A DNA stretch of 64,000 bases from Chitinophagaceae bacterium (GCA_903642275.1 CAHJWK010000007.1:1-64000), one strand, 5' to 3'; shown: positions 46,222 to 55,401, counted from the first letter of the stretch. Notes: generated by a model from the sequence alone, not told the origin. Program-made: numbers and translations.

Positions 46222-46272
46222 TATTTATCAACACATAAAAAAATTTAAACAAGACTGCCTCGTGCGCTGCAG
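46222..46272. repeat. Degenerate intergenic hairpin element, copy A
   Basis: TATCAACA precedes an A-rich run, then CTGCCTCGTGCGCTGCAG (46255-46272), a short hairpin with CTGC/GCAG ends. Aligns well with the copy at 48058-48101 over both the TATCAACA and CTGC(C/T)TCGTGC parts. Confidence 0.4.
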
Positions 46273-46397
46273 TGACCTTAATTATATCAGGAAAATTTAT
46301 TCTTAAACAGCACCAATAAAGACAGAAATGTTTTTTTAAGATTACGTGCAGATAATTTTGTAGTATCATTTTCAATTATTTTAGAAAACAATATGCT

Positions 46398-46889
46398 ATG
46401 AAAAAAGATTCAAATCTTAAAGCCCTGCTGGTAAAAATTTTAGTGGCGCAATATAATCAGGAAGTTGCTTTTGCAGAGGTGGAAAAGAAAGGTGTTTTTG
46501 TTTACCGCCTGCTTGTAAAGAACATGGACATTGTATTTGGCGTTGTGGGTTTTCCGGAAGATAATACGGATGAGTATGATTTCAGGTTTGAAATGGGTGC
46601 GCCACGAGATAATAGTAAAAAGGTGATAGATGATGATTGCTTTGCAAAAGAATGGCTTGAAGATTATTATCACGAGATAACACAAGAATTGTTTGATGAG
46701 AAAAATCTTGTTGTTACACCAACAGGCATTGATGTAAGCGAAGGTGCCAATACTGAGATAGTGAGTGAAAAACTGGGTGAGTATATTGACTGGCTATATG
46801 AAGAGTATGATAAATATAAAAATGGTGAACAACCCTGGGAAGCTTACTTTAATGAAAGAGAAACAGATGAAAACCATGACGAGTTGTAA
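46398..46889 (+). CDS. Acidic hypothetical protein
   Basis: A 163-aa soluble, strongly acidic protein, starting MKKDSNLKALLV. Features include VFVYRLLVKNMDIVFGVVGF (core strands), many Asp/Glu runs (EDYYHEITQELFDEKN) and a C-terminal EYDKYKNGEQPWEAYFNERE. No signal peptide and no membrane segment. I do not recognise the family. It stands alone between long noncoding gaps. Confidence 0.7.
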   Translation: MKKDSNLKALLVKILVAQYNQEVAFAEVEKKGVFVYRLLVKNMDIVFGVVGFPEDNTDEYDFRFEMGAPRDNSKKVIDDDCFAKEWLEDYYHEITQELFDEKNLVVTPTGIDVSEGANTEIVSEKLGEYIDWLYEEYDKYKNGEQPWEAYFNERETDENHDEL

Positions 46890-46982
46890 ATATTAATTCC
46901 TGCCTGCACCAATAAGCTTAATCTTCATATGCGTTAGAAAGTTCAGCGTTTATATAATCAAAATAAAGAACGCGTAAGCAGC

Positions 46983-46999
46983 CTGCTTAGTACCCGCAG
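46983..46999. repeat. Short CTGC/GCAG hairpin element
   Basis: CTGCTTAGTACCCGCAG: 4-bp complementary ends with a 9-nt loop, similar to the copies at 46255-46272 and 48086-48101. Chance cannot be excluded for a stem this short. Confidence 0.3.
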
Positions 47000-47087
47000 T
47001 AATAACCAGGGTTTCAGTAATATTTATTCTGATTATGGCTGTTATAAATATTACTTCTGCATTAGATTTACTCAAATTATTTACAAC

Positions 47088-47981
47088 ATGGCTTTAAACA
47101 ATCAATGGAACAGGAGACAGTTTATTAATGTATTAACCACTGCTGCTGTATCAATACCAAAAATTGCTTCTGCCGGTCTGTTGCACCGGGACGATTTAAC
47201 CATACAACAGGTGATTGACATGTTTATTAAAACTGTGCCTGGTGCACCTTTTAAAGATACTGTTGATACTATTAAAGCCGGTGATGCATCACAAAGCGTT
47301 ACAGGCATTGTTACCACCATGTTTGCCACGATTGATGTGATTGAAAAAGCAGCGGCTGCCGGTGCTAATTTTATTATAGCGCACGAGCCAACATTTTATA
47401 ACCACCGGGATGAAACGCAATGGCTGCAGAATGATGAAGTATATAAATACAAGCTTACCTTGATTAATAAACATAAGATAGTTGTATGGCGCTGTCACGA
47501 TTACATTCATGCACATATACCTGATGGTGTGTTAATGGGCACGCTTGAAGCGCTTGGCTGGGATAAATATTATAATGCTGCAAACGCCCATGTTATAACC
47601 ATACCTTCCGCCAGCCTGAAAAATATTATTCAATATACAAAAAACAAACTTGATATAAGCCATGTACGATTTGTGGGTGATTTGAATCAGCCTTGCGAAA
47701 AGATAATAATTATTCCAGGTGCAGCCGGTGGCACAGAACAAATTCAATCTATAGAGAAAGAAAAACCAGACCTGCTTATTGTGGGTGAAGTGAATGAATG
47801 GGAAACCAGTGAATATGTACGCGACCTGCAGCGGATGGGGCAGAAAACTTCATTGCTTGTGTTAGGGCATATTGTAAGCGAAGAAGCAGGTATGCAGTGG
47901 TTGAAAACATGGCTTAACCAGCAACTGCCACTAATTAAAACACTACACATACCAAGCACAGATGCATTCAGCTGGGCTTAA
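47088..47981 (+). CDS. Nif3-family dinuclear metal protein with Tat signal
   Basis: A 297-aa protein. The N-terminus has twin arginines (NRRQFINVLTTAAVSIP), a Tat-type signal. The rest is Nif3/DUF34: LTIQQVIDMF, GIVTTMFATIDVIEKAAAAGANFIIAHEPTFYN with metal ligand His, WRCHDYIHAHIPDG, and the late LGHIVSEEAGMQWL with His and Glu ligands. The family forms hexamers with a dinuclear metal centre; the substrate is unsettled. Most Nif3 proteins are cytoplasmic, so export is notable. Confidence 0.88.
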   Translation: MALNNQWNRRQFINVLTTAAVSIPKIASAGLLHRDDLTIQQVIDMFIKTVPGAPFKDTVDTIKAGDASQSVTGIVTTMFATIDVIEKAAAAGANFIIAHEPTFYNHRDETQWLQNDEVYKYKLTLINKHKIVVWRCHDYIHAHIPDGVLMGTLEALGWDKYYNAANAHVITIPSASLKNIIQYTKNKLDISHVRFVGDLNQPCEKIIIIPGAAGGTEQIQSIEKEKPDLLIVGEVNEWETSEYVRDLQRMGQKTSLLVLGHIVSEEAGMQWLKTWLNQQLPLIKTLHIPSTDAFSWA

Positions 47982-48057
47982 AATTTTACACGCTTATTGT
48001 TTTTCGCCAATAAGCCGTTTTTAATCTTTATGATGTGTAAGATATCCCGGTGTTTTG

Positions 48058-48101
48058 TATCTATCAACATATAAAATAAAGTAAACTGCTTCGTGCCCGC
48101 A
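48058..48101. repeat. Degenerate intergenic hairpin element, copy B
   Basis: TATCAACATATAAAATAAAG then CTGCTTCGTGCCCGCA (48086-48101). Best pairwise match is copy A at 46222-46272; both lie in gene-free gaps. Confidence 0.4.
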
Positions 48102-48172
48102 TTTACCTCAACCATAGCTTAAAAATTATTTCTGGTTAACTGTGATTTTTTCTTAATGCCGCATACTAATAT

Positions 48173-48691
48173 GTGACAGTATTAAAATTTTATTTATCAG
48201 TGAATAGGAACGATTTATTTATACCAACCATAAAAGAGCATGAAAAACTGATCTATAAAATTGCTTCGGTATATACAAATTGCGTTGAAGACAGGAATGA
48301 CCTTGAACAGGATATTATTTATCAGCTTTGGAAATCGTTTGAAACGTTTAGTGAAAAATCGGGTATTAGTACTTGGATATATAAAGTTGCCATGAACACA
48401 GCGATTCATCATCTTAAAATAAATAAAAGAAAAATTGTAACCGTGCCGTTAGAGGAACAGTTGTTAGATTTTTATGAACCAGATAATAGTGTTGCTGAAG
48501 ATAAATGGAAAGTATTTAAACAACATATTGATGAACTAAACCTGCTGGATAAAGGCATTGTAATTCTTTACCTGGAAAATAAAAGCTATGAAGAAATCTC
48601 GAAGATTATAGGTATTTCGGTGAGTAATGTAGGCACCAGGTTAAACCGCATAAAAGAAAAAATTAAACAACAAATTTTAAAACAAAAATAA
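48173..48691 (+). CDS. ECF-type RNA polymerase sigma factor
   Basis: A 172-aa sigma-70 family protein. No in-frame ATG is near; the likely starts are GTG at 48173 or GTG at 48200 (first residues then MNRNDLFI). Region 2 is seen in EHEKLIYKIASVYTN, DRNDLEQDIIYQLWKSF and GISTWIYKVAMNTAIHHLK. Region 4 is DKGIVILYLENKSYEEISKIIGISVSNVGTRLNRIKEKIKQ. It directs core polymerase to its own promoter set. A membrane protein gene starts 1 bp after its stop and is probably its partner. Confidence 0.92.
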   Translation: MTVLKFYLSVNRNDLFIPTIKEHEKLIYKIASVYTNCVEDRNDLEQDIIYQLWKSFETFSEKSGISTWIYKVAMNTAIHHLKINKRKIVTVPLEEQLLDFYEPDNSVAEDKWKVFKQHIDELNLLDKGIVILYLENKSYEEISKIIGISVSNVGTRLNRIKEKIKQQILKQK

Positions 48692-48692
48692 T

Positions 48693-49289
48693 ATGGAACT
48701 TGATGATTTTAAAAACACCTGGCAGGATATAACCAGCCACATCATCGTAAAAGAAAATATAAACCTTCAAGTATTTGATGCAATGAGTAAAAAAAGGTTC
48801 AGGGCAACCCTGAAAAAAATAGTACTGCCGGAAGTACTGGGCAGTATTGTTTGTATTGCCTGCGCTGTTTTTATTGCATTTAATTTTTATGTACTAACTA
48901 CCATTGCTTTTAAAATTACAGGTATAATAACAATCCTGCTTTTTTTTATACTGCCTGTATTAAGCTTTATGAGCATTCAACAGTTATACATGTCGGCAAA
49001 CATCAATAAATCTTATACAGACACTTTAAAAGATTTCAATATTAGAAAAATAAAATTCAATAAGCTGCAAAAACTAAACCTTACTTTATGTTACCTGCTG
49101 TTTGTTACAGTAATGCTTTTATTAACGCATTTGTTTGGAAGGAACGCAATTACAGACAGTAAATATTTCTTTATAATTTCTTACAGTGCCGGCTTTATAC
49201 TACTTGCTGTTTTTTCAAAGTGGGTGTTTAAAAGTTATAATAAAACAATCAGCGAAACACAAGGTTTATTAAGCGAATTATCATCGTGA
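48693..49289 (+). CDS. Membrane protein, putative partner (anti-sigma) of the ECF factor
   Basis: A 198-aa protein. A soluble N-terminal part of about 50 residues (MELDDFKNTWQDITSH) is followed by four hydrophobic segments in two pairs (near residues 50-100 and 132-180). The layout of a short cytoplasmic domain plus membrane helices, and the 1-bp spacing after the sigma gene, suggest an anti-sigma or sensor role. It lacks a recognised zinc anti-sigma motif. Function is inferred from position. Confidence 0.6.
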   Translation: MELDDFKNTWQDITSHIIVKENINLQVFDAMSKKRFRATLKKIVLPEVLGSIVCIACAVFIAFNFYVLTTIAFKITGIITILLFFILPVLSFMSIQQLYMSANINKSYTDTLKDFNIRKIKFNKLQKLNLTLCYLLFVTVMLLLTHLFGRNAITDSKYFFIISYSAGFILLAVFSKWVFKSYNKTISETQGLLSELSS

Positions 49290-49354
49290 ACATTAGATAT
49301 GCATTTACTTGCTATTTAGCTGATGACTGAAGACCAACATTGTATACTTCCTAA

Positions 49355-49534
49355 TCAACCCTCATTTCGCCAATTCTCAGCATCTTCTTTTTCTTCCTTG
49401 TCTTTTTGTTTGGCCGGCATGTCTTGCTTATTAACTGCGTTATGCGCATCTATTGCTTTTTTACCAGCCTTTACAGGATCTTCAATTTCATCAGCTGGTG
49501 ATTTTGATTCAGGCTCTTTTTTTTCTTCACTCAT
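49355..49534 (-). CDS. Small highly charged protein, function unknown
   Basis: A 59-aa protein starting at the ATG at 49534 (MSEEKKEPESKSPADE). It is rich in Lys, Glu, Asp and Ala, has no hydrophobic segment, and ends ENWRNEG. A TTG 36 bp upstream keeps the frame open but is not needed. It recalls the 60-aa MSEEKQEN protein at 5159-5341 in length, start and composition. No function is recognised. Confidence 0.5.
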   Translation of the reverse strand: MSEEKKEPESKSPADEIEDPVKAGKKAIDAHNAVNKQDMPAKQKDKEEKEDAENWRNEG

Positions 49535-49831
49535 AAATTTTTTTAAAAGTATTAATAAAGGACTGTTCAAATATTTAAATGTGTAACAAATATGAATCTA
49601 ATATTATTCCAATTCTTAAAACATGAAACCGTCACGGGTAAAGTGTATAGTAAATTGTGTATGATTCTATCTGTTTTTTTGTAACCTAATCAAACAAAAA
49701 ATAAAGCATATTGCTACGTGGCTTGAAGTAATGAAACTTAATTTTAATAGGAACTAATATAATATATCGGTGGTAAAAGGCATTTGTATATAATCAGTAT
49801 TTAAACATTTGCCGTTTAAAATGAATCTATT

Positions 49832-50197
49832 ATGAACAAAGATGTAATACAATTTCAGCCGTTAACGGTTATTGATGTTAAGAACGAAGCAGCAATAGAA
49901 ACTGATGGATATCTTAATTTGCCATTGTGCCTGATAAATGACCATGTGATAAGAATGAGTATAATGACTGAGCCGTTTTACTTGCATTATCATCCAAATT
50001 CTGATGAAACTTTTATAGTGATTGAAGGAGCGATATATATTGATCTTGAAACACACACTTTGGAATTGTTGCTTGGGCAACTATTTACTATACCCGTGAA
50101 CGTGAAACACCGCACACGTCCAAAAGGAAAACGATCCGTTAACTTAACTTTTGAACATACTGCAATACAAACCGTGAAAGTTATTACTGATGTATAG
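49832..50197 (+). CDS. Cupin-domain protein
   Basis: A 121-aa single-domain cupin. The metal motif 1 is YLHYHPNSDETFIVIEGAIYID, with His-x-His and Glu, and motif 2 is QLFTIPVNVKHRTRP with a late His. Small cupins bind a metal and act as isomerases, dioxygenases or sugar-binding proteins; the role is unknown. The gene is alone, 297 bp from the small charged protein. Confidence 0.8.
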   Translation: MNKDVIQFQPLTVIDVKNEAAIETDGYLNLPLCLINDHVIRMSIMTEPFYLHYHPNSDETFIVIEGAIYIDLETHTLELLLGQLFTIPVNVKHRTRPKGKRSVNLTFEHTAIQTVKVITDV

Positions 50198-50302
50198 CTT
50201 GTTTCTGCCTGCAGTACCGAAAATTATTTTATACACGAATTATTATTCAGTTGATAATAACAGGCAATAATGATTGCTTATCTTACCCACATTTAAAATT
50301 AT

Positions 50303-50947
50303 ATGCAAAAGATACAGGCAATTATTTTTGATATAGACGGTACGCTGGCAGATACGGTGCCATTGATTGTTGCCGCGTTCCGTAAAGCTGTTGAACCGCT
50401 GGTTAACCGGCCGCTTACAGATAAAGAGATCATTGCGAGTTTTGGACCAGACGAAGAAGGTTCAGTTAAAGCGCTGGCGCCAGGTGATTATAAAAAGGGC
50501 ACAGCAGATTTTATAAAATATTATAAAGACATGCATGGCATGTGCATGCAACCCTTTGAAGGTATTATACCGTTACTGCACAAGCTGCAAAAAAAAGGTG
50601 TGCATATAGCAATAGCAACGGGAAAAGGAAAAGAAACGGCTGACCTTACCTTAGAGTTGCTTAATCTGAAACCGTTTTTTAAAAGAATAGAAAATGGCTC
50701 ACCGGAAGGCTCACGCAAAGTTGAAGCGATACACCTGATACTTGAAGCTTTTGGCAGTGTACCTGCTAATGTGGTTTACGTGGGTGACTCGCCAAATGAT
50801 ACGAAAGAAAGTAAGGAAGCCGGTATTAAAAGTATTGCTGCCTGCTGGGCAAGCAACGCTGAAAAAGATAAATTAAAAGAAGCCGTACCAGATGAAATAT
50901 TCTATACGGTTAGTGATTTTGCAGACTGGCTGAAAAAAAATACTTAA
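50303..50947 (+). CDS. HAD-superfamily phosphatase, phosphoglycolate phosphatase-like
   Basis: A 214-aa cytoplasmic HAD hydrolase of subfamily IA. Motif I is IFDIDGTLADT, motif II VHIAIATGKGK, motif III Lys in SRKVEAIHLILEAFG, and motif IV VVYVGDSPNDTKESKEAGIKSIAA. The cap lies between about residues 15 and 80. Such proteins dephosphorylate small metabolites, phosphoglycolate being the type substrate; true specificity is unknown. It is convergent with the beta-helix gene across a terminator. Confidence 0.88.
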   Translation: MQKIQAIIFDIDGTLADTVPLIVAAFRKAVEPLVNRPLTDKEIIASFGPDEEGSVKALAPGDYKKGTADFIKYYKDMHGMCMQPFEGIIPLLHKLQKKGVHIAIATGKGKETADLTLELLNLKPFFKRIENGSPEGSRKVEAIHLILEAFGSVPANVVYVGDSPNDTKESKEAGIKSIAACWASNAEKDKLKEAVPDEIFYTVSDFADWLKKNT

Positions 50948-51034
50948 ATGCCTGTATACTTTCTATAGCATTATACTGCATATGCATGTATAATCTATTC
51001 AGAAATTTATGCTGAAGCAATAAAACCTGCTTAA

Positions 51035-51066
51035 AAAAGGTTGCTTCAATTATGAAACAACCTTTT
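51035..51066. terminator. Bidirectional terminator, HAD gene and beta-helix gene
   Basis: AAAAGGTTG (51035-51043) and CAACCTTTT (51058-51066) pair, and TTC/GAA inside them extends the stem around a small loop. A- and T-runs flank both sides. It lies between convergent stops. Confidence 0.78.
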
Positions 51067-51087
51067 AAATTAATATATTATTATTTA

Positions 51088-52632
51088 TTATTCTCTAATA
51101 AACTTCAAACAGGTTTTTGTTTCACTACTTAATATCTGTAAAACATATAAACCTGCACTTAACATTTTTACATTCAGTGTTTCATTTGATGCACCTCTGC
51201 TCTTTGTTATATTTTTTGTTTGCAGTAAACTGCCGGCGGCATTAAAAATATTTAATGAAACATTGCCTGTTAGCTTACTGTTCAGTTGTACATTAAGAAC
51301 GTCTTTTGCGGGATTTGGAAATACGTAAGAAGTGTAATCTATAGTTGAAGCAGTGGCAGTAACGGGACTTGTTGGTATTGATGTTAGACCGGTAAGAGGT
51401 TTTCCTGAACAATCCAAAATGGTAATACCGGTATTAACTGCTACCGTTGCCCTGTTAGTGGTATTAAGTATTGTATCATGGCAGATAACATTATTTGCAT
51501 TGTAGGTGGCATACGTATTATATACCCTGATATTACAGTCGGTATTAGCACCTAATTTGTTATTGTTAACTGTAAAAGTTAGCATTTCAGGATTGGCTTT
51601 GTGAGGTGAAGGGTTAGTTGTACTTCGCGTGTCAACTTCAACATTTGCAAACCCGGTAGAAGTACGGCCATTTAAAAAGCCGGAATTATCAACTTTATTA
51701 TTTTCAATCCTAACCTTACCTGCTCCAAGTGAAAAAATACCGCTTGCATAAGTGTTGGAAATTGTATTATTATGTATGTAAGCCGAAGTATAACCACCTA
51801 AGACTATCCCATTGCCCTGCTGATTATTATATTCATAACCAATATTTGTAATCTGGTTATTATATATTTTACTTACGCCGCTGTCAGCACCGCTTAACTG
51901 AATGGCGCCTCGGCTTATGCTATCAAAAATATTATTATAAATACTAAAGACGCCTAAACGCATTGGCAACAGGCTGTCACCGCGGCCATTGCTGCAATAA
52001 ACAGAGGGATGCTGAGAGCCTTCAAAACCGTTAGGCGCAGTAGAGCCCAGATACATGCCTTCAGCAGCTGTGTTGTGAATATAATTATCATGCAGTTTAA
52101 AATTATGCAACACCCAATTAGGAAAAGATAAACTATCCTGGCAGGCAGCATCAGCCTGTTCTTCTTTTACCCAGAAACCTGCATTTTTTTTATACATTTC
52201 ACAATGGTCAACCTCAACCCAGGCAGAGCGGCCATGCACATCAACACCAACACCTCTGTTCGTAGGGGTAGTAATTAAAAAACCATATTTAATACCTGGT
52301 ACACCTGTACCAGTGAGATGTATGTGCTTACATCCGTCTAAAATAAAACCGCCTGGAATGGCGCCATTATTAAACCAGTTTAGAACAACCTGGCCACCTT
52401 CATTTATTACTGTAACTGAATTAATGTTGGTTAAGAAAACCCAGCTGTAAGGGCCTAGTGATGATTTTAAAACAAGCGTATCTCCGGGTTTAAGATTAGT
52501 AGGATCAAAACCTAAAGTATTGTCTGCTGCTTTGGTTGGGTAAACCCTGTTACCAACCCTGGTTACAACGGATTGCTGATAACTGTGCACACAAATAAAT
52601 ACACATAATACAAGTGATAGTACTGTTTTCAT
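51088..52632 (-). CDS. Secreted right-handed beta-helix protein with T9SS sorting domain
   Basis: A 514-aa protein. The signal peptide is MKTVLSLVLCVFICVHS. The middle repeats short NN-rich rungs (NKVDNSGFLNG, HNNTISNTYASGIFSLGAGKVRIENNKV) typical of parallel beta-helix/NosD-PelB-fold enzymes. It ends in a T9SS sorting domain (YVFPNPAKDVLNVQLN to LKFIRE). Likely a polysaccharide lyase or epimerase, but no catalytic residues can be assigned by eye. Confidence 0.82.
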   Translation of the reverse strand: MKTVLSLVLCVFICVHSYQQSVVTRVGNRVYPTKAADNTLGFDPTNLKPGDTLVLKSSLGPYSWVFLTNINSVTVINEGGQVVLNWFNNGAIPGGFILDGCKHIHLTGTGVPGIKYGFLITTPTNRGVGVDVHGRSAWVEVDHCEMYKKNAGFWVKEEQADAACQDSLSFPNWVLHNFKLHDNYIHNTAAEGMYLGSTAPNGFEGSQHPSVYCSNGRGDSLLPMRLGVFSIYNNIFDSISRGAIQLSGADSGVSKIYNNQITNIGYEYNNQQGNGIVLGGYTSAYIHNNTISNTYASGIFSLGAGKVRIENNKVDNSGFLNGRTSTGFANVEVDTRSTTNPSPHKANPEMLTFTVNNNKLGANTDCNIRVYNTYATYNANNVICHDTILNTTNRATVAVNTGITILDCSGKPLTGLTSIPTSPVTATASTIDYTSYVFPNPAKDVLNVQLNSKLTGNVSLNIFNAAGSLLQTKNITKSRGASNETLNVKMLSAGLYVLQILSSETKTCLKFIRE

Positions 52633-52990
52633 GATTATTCTATATTAATTAAAAACTGATTTGTTATTAACAACCAGATAGCAAAAAATATCAAAAGAAA
52701 TAAACCTTAATTCTTTTCAATAAATCCAGTTTCCTGCAAAATGTTGTTGAAAGTAGTCGAGTACAAATTCACCCCGGATTATCGAAAATTATGCCAAGAA
52801 GAAATATAATAAAATTTTTTATGTACAAACTTATTCGTACAAAGAATTATAAAGGATGTTGTTTAAAGTGTAAGTAAGAAAGCGAATGTATGTGTCTATT
52901 TATGTAATGAAACTTTGTTCCTGTCGTACGGCAACATAAGTTAAGAAGATCTGGCAATTATTCTATTATGCAACCAATAATTAAACTGCT
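52633..52990. other. 358-bp intergenic gap
   Basis: AT-rich, no convincing ORF or RNA gene. Two GTACAAA copies lie about 14 bp apart near 52830 (ATGTACAAACTTATTCGTACA), the same heptamer that recurs before sufB. Probably holds the promoter of the beta-helix gene. Confidence 0.4.
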
Positions 52991-54502
52991 TTATTTTTTC
53001 GTTACATAAACCGGTGATAAAAAATTACTATTGCTAATAAACGAAATGCTTTTCCCATCAGGGTTCCAGTTGGGTGTATTCATCGTTCCCTGTCCTCCAT
53101 AAACATATGCGATTACTTTTGGCTTGCCGCCATCAACCGGCATTAATCTTATATACACATGTTTATAAAACGGATGGTCAGACGCACTTACATCCTGTCC
53201 AAAAGAAATAAACACCATCCACTTTCCATCGGGCGAAATGTGGGCAAACCAGTTATTAAATTCATCATTGGTTAACTGTTCCGGGTTGCTTCCATCAGTT
53301 TCCATTCTCCAGATTTGCATAGAGCCACTGCGCACAGAATTAAAATAAATATATTTTCCATCAGGTGAATATTCAGGCCCGTCATCCAGTCCTCTTGTAT
53401 CAGTTAATTTTTTTTCTGTGCCACTTCCATCAGATGCGATCGTGTAAATATCAAACTCGCTATTACGCTCACCAACAAAAGCAAGTGTTTTTCCGTCAAT
53501 GCTCCAGCCATGTAAATAAGATGGCCCCGTTACTGTTATCTGCTTTGGTTTGCCACCTGTAATTGGCAATGTATAAACCAGCGACGCATCATCTTTTCCG
53601 CTATTGCTGCTTATGCCAAGCATCTTTCCGTCAAAAGACATTACATGGTCATTATTATTATGGTTGATATTTCCTGTATTTAAAACTTTTGTTGTATTAT
53701 TTGAAAGATTGAAAGTGTATAATAAACCATCACTGTTATATAAAATTGACTTTCCATCTTTCATATAATTAGGCGCCTGCAATGAGCGTGATGATTGATA
53801 AATAATTTTGCTATCACCTGTTTCAACATTTAAAATTTCTAACTGGCTGCCGATATATTGTTTATAAGGAACAAGTGTTTCCGGCGCCGGAATTACAATG
53901 CGCACATTATAAAAATCAGCTTTTTCTGTAACTGTTGCATTATGCGAACAAATAAACAAACCTGCATACACATCATTTCCTAAATCAACCTGGATACTGT
54001 CTGATGTAAATAAATCGCCTTTTCTTGCCACAGACATTATGTATGTATTCCCTTTTTTTTCAAGCTGGATAATATCTGCTGCGGTAAGGGACGATTTTAC
54101 TTCCTGCATTGAATCATTATTTGCTTTGCGGTATTGTAAAGATGTTAATCCATCGCCATGCACAGCAACGCTTACACATGCACTCGTGCTGTCAAGTGAA
54201 GAACGTATCATCCATCCCAGCTTGCGATGTTCTTCCACACCTTTGCCAATAAATGAAGCATTGCAACGTAAAATAAAATCACCATTCATCTTATTAAACA
54301 CATAATGAAAGCCATCATGATTGAACCATATATTATTACCTGAACCGCCAAGTATGTAATGTTGTGTTTCATCGTTAAAAGTTGTATTGCCCTGCTTTGT
54401 GTTTCCAATATCAGCCTGCTGTTGAAAGATGCCAGTATTATTTTGTGCAATTGCAAAAAATGAGGAACTAATCAATACAAAAACAAAAATGAATTTTATC
54501 AT
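52991..54502 (-). CDS. Secreted TolB-like beta-propeller protein
   Basis: A 503-aa protein with a signal peptide (MIKFIFVFVLISSSFFAIAQ). Residues 25-215 look like a jelly-roll domain seen in DUF1349/laminin-type proteins (FNKMNGDFILRCNASFIG, VHGDGLTSLQYRKANND). Residues 230-500 carry WD40-like PD40 blades: APNYMKDGKSILYNSDGLLYTF, DGPEYSPDGKYIYFNSVRSGSMQIWRM, FAHISPDGKWMVFISFG and TPNWNPDGKSISFISNS. It may bind glycans or regulate an envelope process. It has no T9SS tail, so it is probably periplasmic. Confidence 0.78.
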   Translation of the reverse strand: MIKFIFVFVLISSSFFAIAQNNTGIFQQQADIGNTKQGNTTFNDETQHYILGGSGNNIWFNHDGFHYVFNKMNGDFILRCNASFIGKGVEEHRKLGWMIRSSLDSTSACVSVAVHGDGLTSLQYRKANNDSMQEVKSSLTAADIIQLEKKGNTYIMSVARKGDLFTSDSIQVDLGNDVYAGLFICSHNATVTEKADFYNVRIVIPAPETLVPYKQYIGSQLEILNVETGDSKIIYQSSRSLQAPNYMKDGKSILYNSDGLLYTFNLSNNTTKVLNTGNINHNNNDHVMSFDGKMLGISSNSGKDDASLVYTLPITGGKPKQITVTGPSYLHGWSIDGKTLAFVGERNSEFDIYTIASDGSGTEKKLTDTRGLDDGPEYSPDGKYIYFNSVRSGSMQIWRMETDGSNPEQLTNDEFNNWFAHISPDGKWMVFISFGQDVSASDHPFYKHVYIRLMPVDGGKPKVIAYVYGGQGTMNTPNWNPDGKSISFISNSNFLSPVYVTKK

Positions 54503-54567
54503 ATAACAAATGTTAGAGCAAGAAAGATAAATAATAGAATTTAATTTTAAGGTCTTAATTCATTTAT

Positions 54568-54575
54568 TAAGTTTG
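54568..54575 (+). promoter_or_regulatory. Candidate -7 promoter element TAAGTTTG
   Basis: An exact TAnnTTTG match 28 bp before the TspO-like start at 54604. No convincing -33 TTG was found at the normal distance. Confidence 0.45.
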
Positions 54576-54603
54576 AAAAAATCGTTTACTATAATTATTA
54601 TTC

Positions 54604-55401
54604 ATGAATAGAAACACGAGGCTGGTAGTTTTAAATACCATTAGTTTTTTGATCGTTCTTTTTATAAGCTATGCGTCTCAAACAACTTTGCTTTCAAACA
54701 TTACCATGTCTGCAGTGGCGCATAAACATGATACTTTGTTTGCTCCTGCTGACTACGCTTTTATAATATGGAGTTTTATTTATATTGGTTGTGCTGCCTT
54801 TATTATTTATCAATGGATTATTTTAAAAAATGATGTGCATCAATATATTAAACGCACAGGTATATGGTTTACATTAAGCAATTTTTTAAACGCATTATGG
54901 GTTTATTGCTGGGTGCATGAATGGCTTGGGTGGTGTGTATTAATTATGTTGTTACTGTTATTAAGCCTTATAATATTAACTGTTAGGTTAAGGCTGGAAT
55001 TAGATGATGAACCTGTCCGCACTATATTTTTTGTATGGTGGCCGGTAACTTATTGTTTAGGATGGATACTTGTTGCAACCATTGCCTGCATTGCATCCTG
55101 GCTTGTTAACATTAACTGGAATGGGTTTGGAATTGAACCAAATATCTGGGCGGTAATTATGATTGCAGTTGCCACTTTAATATATGTTTTTTTAACGCAA
55201 AAAAGGAATATGCGTGAAGCAGCAACTGTTGGTATATGGGCATTTGTTGCTATTGCTGTACGCCGCTGGAGTGACTATAAAGAAATTGCTGTTGCTGCAA
55301 TTATTGGCTGCATTCTTTTATTAATTGTAATAGCAAGACATGGTTATAAGAACAGGTACTATGCTCCCGGTAATAAAATTAAACGGGCTGAATGGAAATA
55401 A
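54604..55401 (+). CDS. Tryptophan-rich sensory (TspO-like) membrane protein
   Basis: A 265-aa integral membrane protein with about seven hydrophobic helices. Trp-rich segments (FLNALWVYCWVHEWLGWCV, FFVWWPVTYCLGWIL) and an opening FAPADYAFIIWSFIYIG resemble the TspO/MBR group and its longer bacterial relatives. It exceeds the five-helix, 160-aa canonical TspO. Ligand is unknown. It is alone between convergent and tandem neighbours, with its own terminator. Confidence 0.6.
   Translation: MNRNTRLVVLNTISFLIVLFISYASQTTLLSNITMSAVAHKHDTLFAPADYAFIIWSFIYIGCAAFIIYQWIILKNDVHQYIKRTGIWFTLSNFLNALWVYCWVHEWLGWCVLIMLLLLLSLIILTVRLRLELDDEPVRTIFFVWWPVTYCLGWILVATIACIASWLVNINWNGFGIEPNIWAVIMIAVATLIYVFLTQKRNMREAATVGIWAFVAIAVRRWSDYKEIAVAAIIGCILLLIVIARHGYKNRYYAPGNKIKRAEWK

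Larger units (their letters stand above)
45707..46397. other. 691-bp noncoding intergenic region
   Basis: No convincing ORF is seen; short open frames here lack family likeness. It contains the palindrome TGATGGC-AG-GCCATCA (46193-46208) and two copies of a degenerate CTGC-GCAG hairpin element (annotated separately). It may be the remains of decayed mobile or repeat material. Confidence 0.5.

Noticed and set aside
46091-46375. A 94-codon minus-strand ORF in the 691-bp gap
   Set aside because: Low-complexity, Cys- and His-rich reading with no family likeness; it overlaps the palindrome and repeat copies in noncoding sequence.
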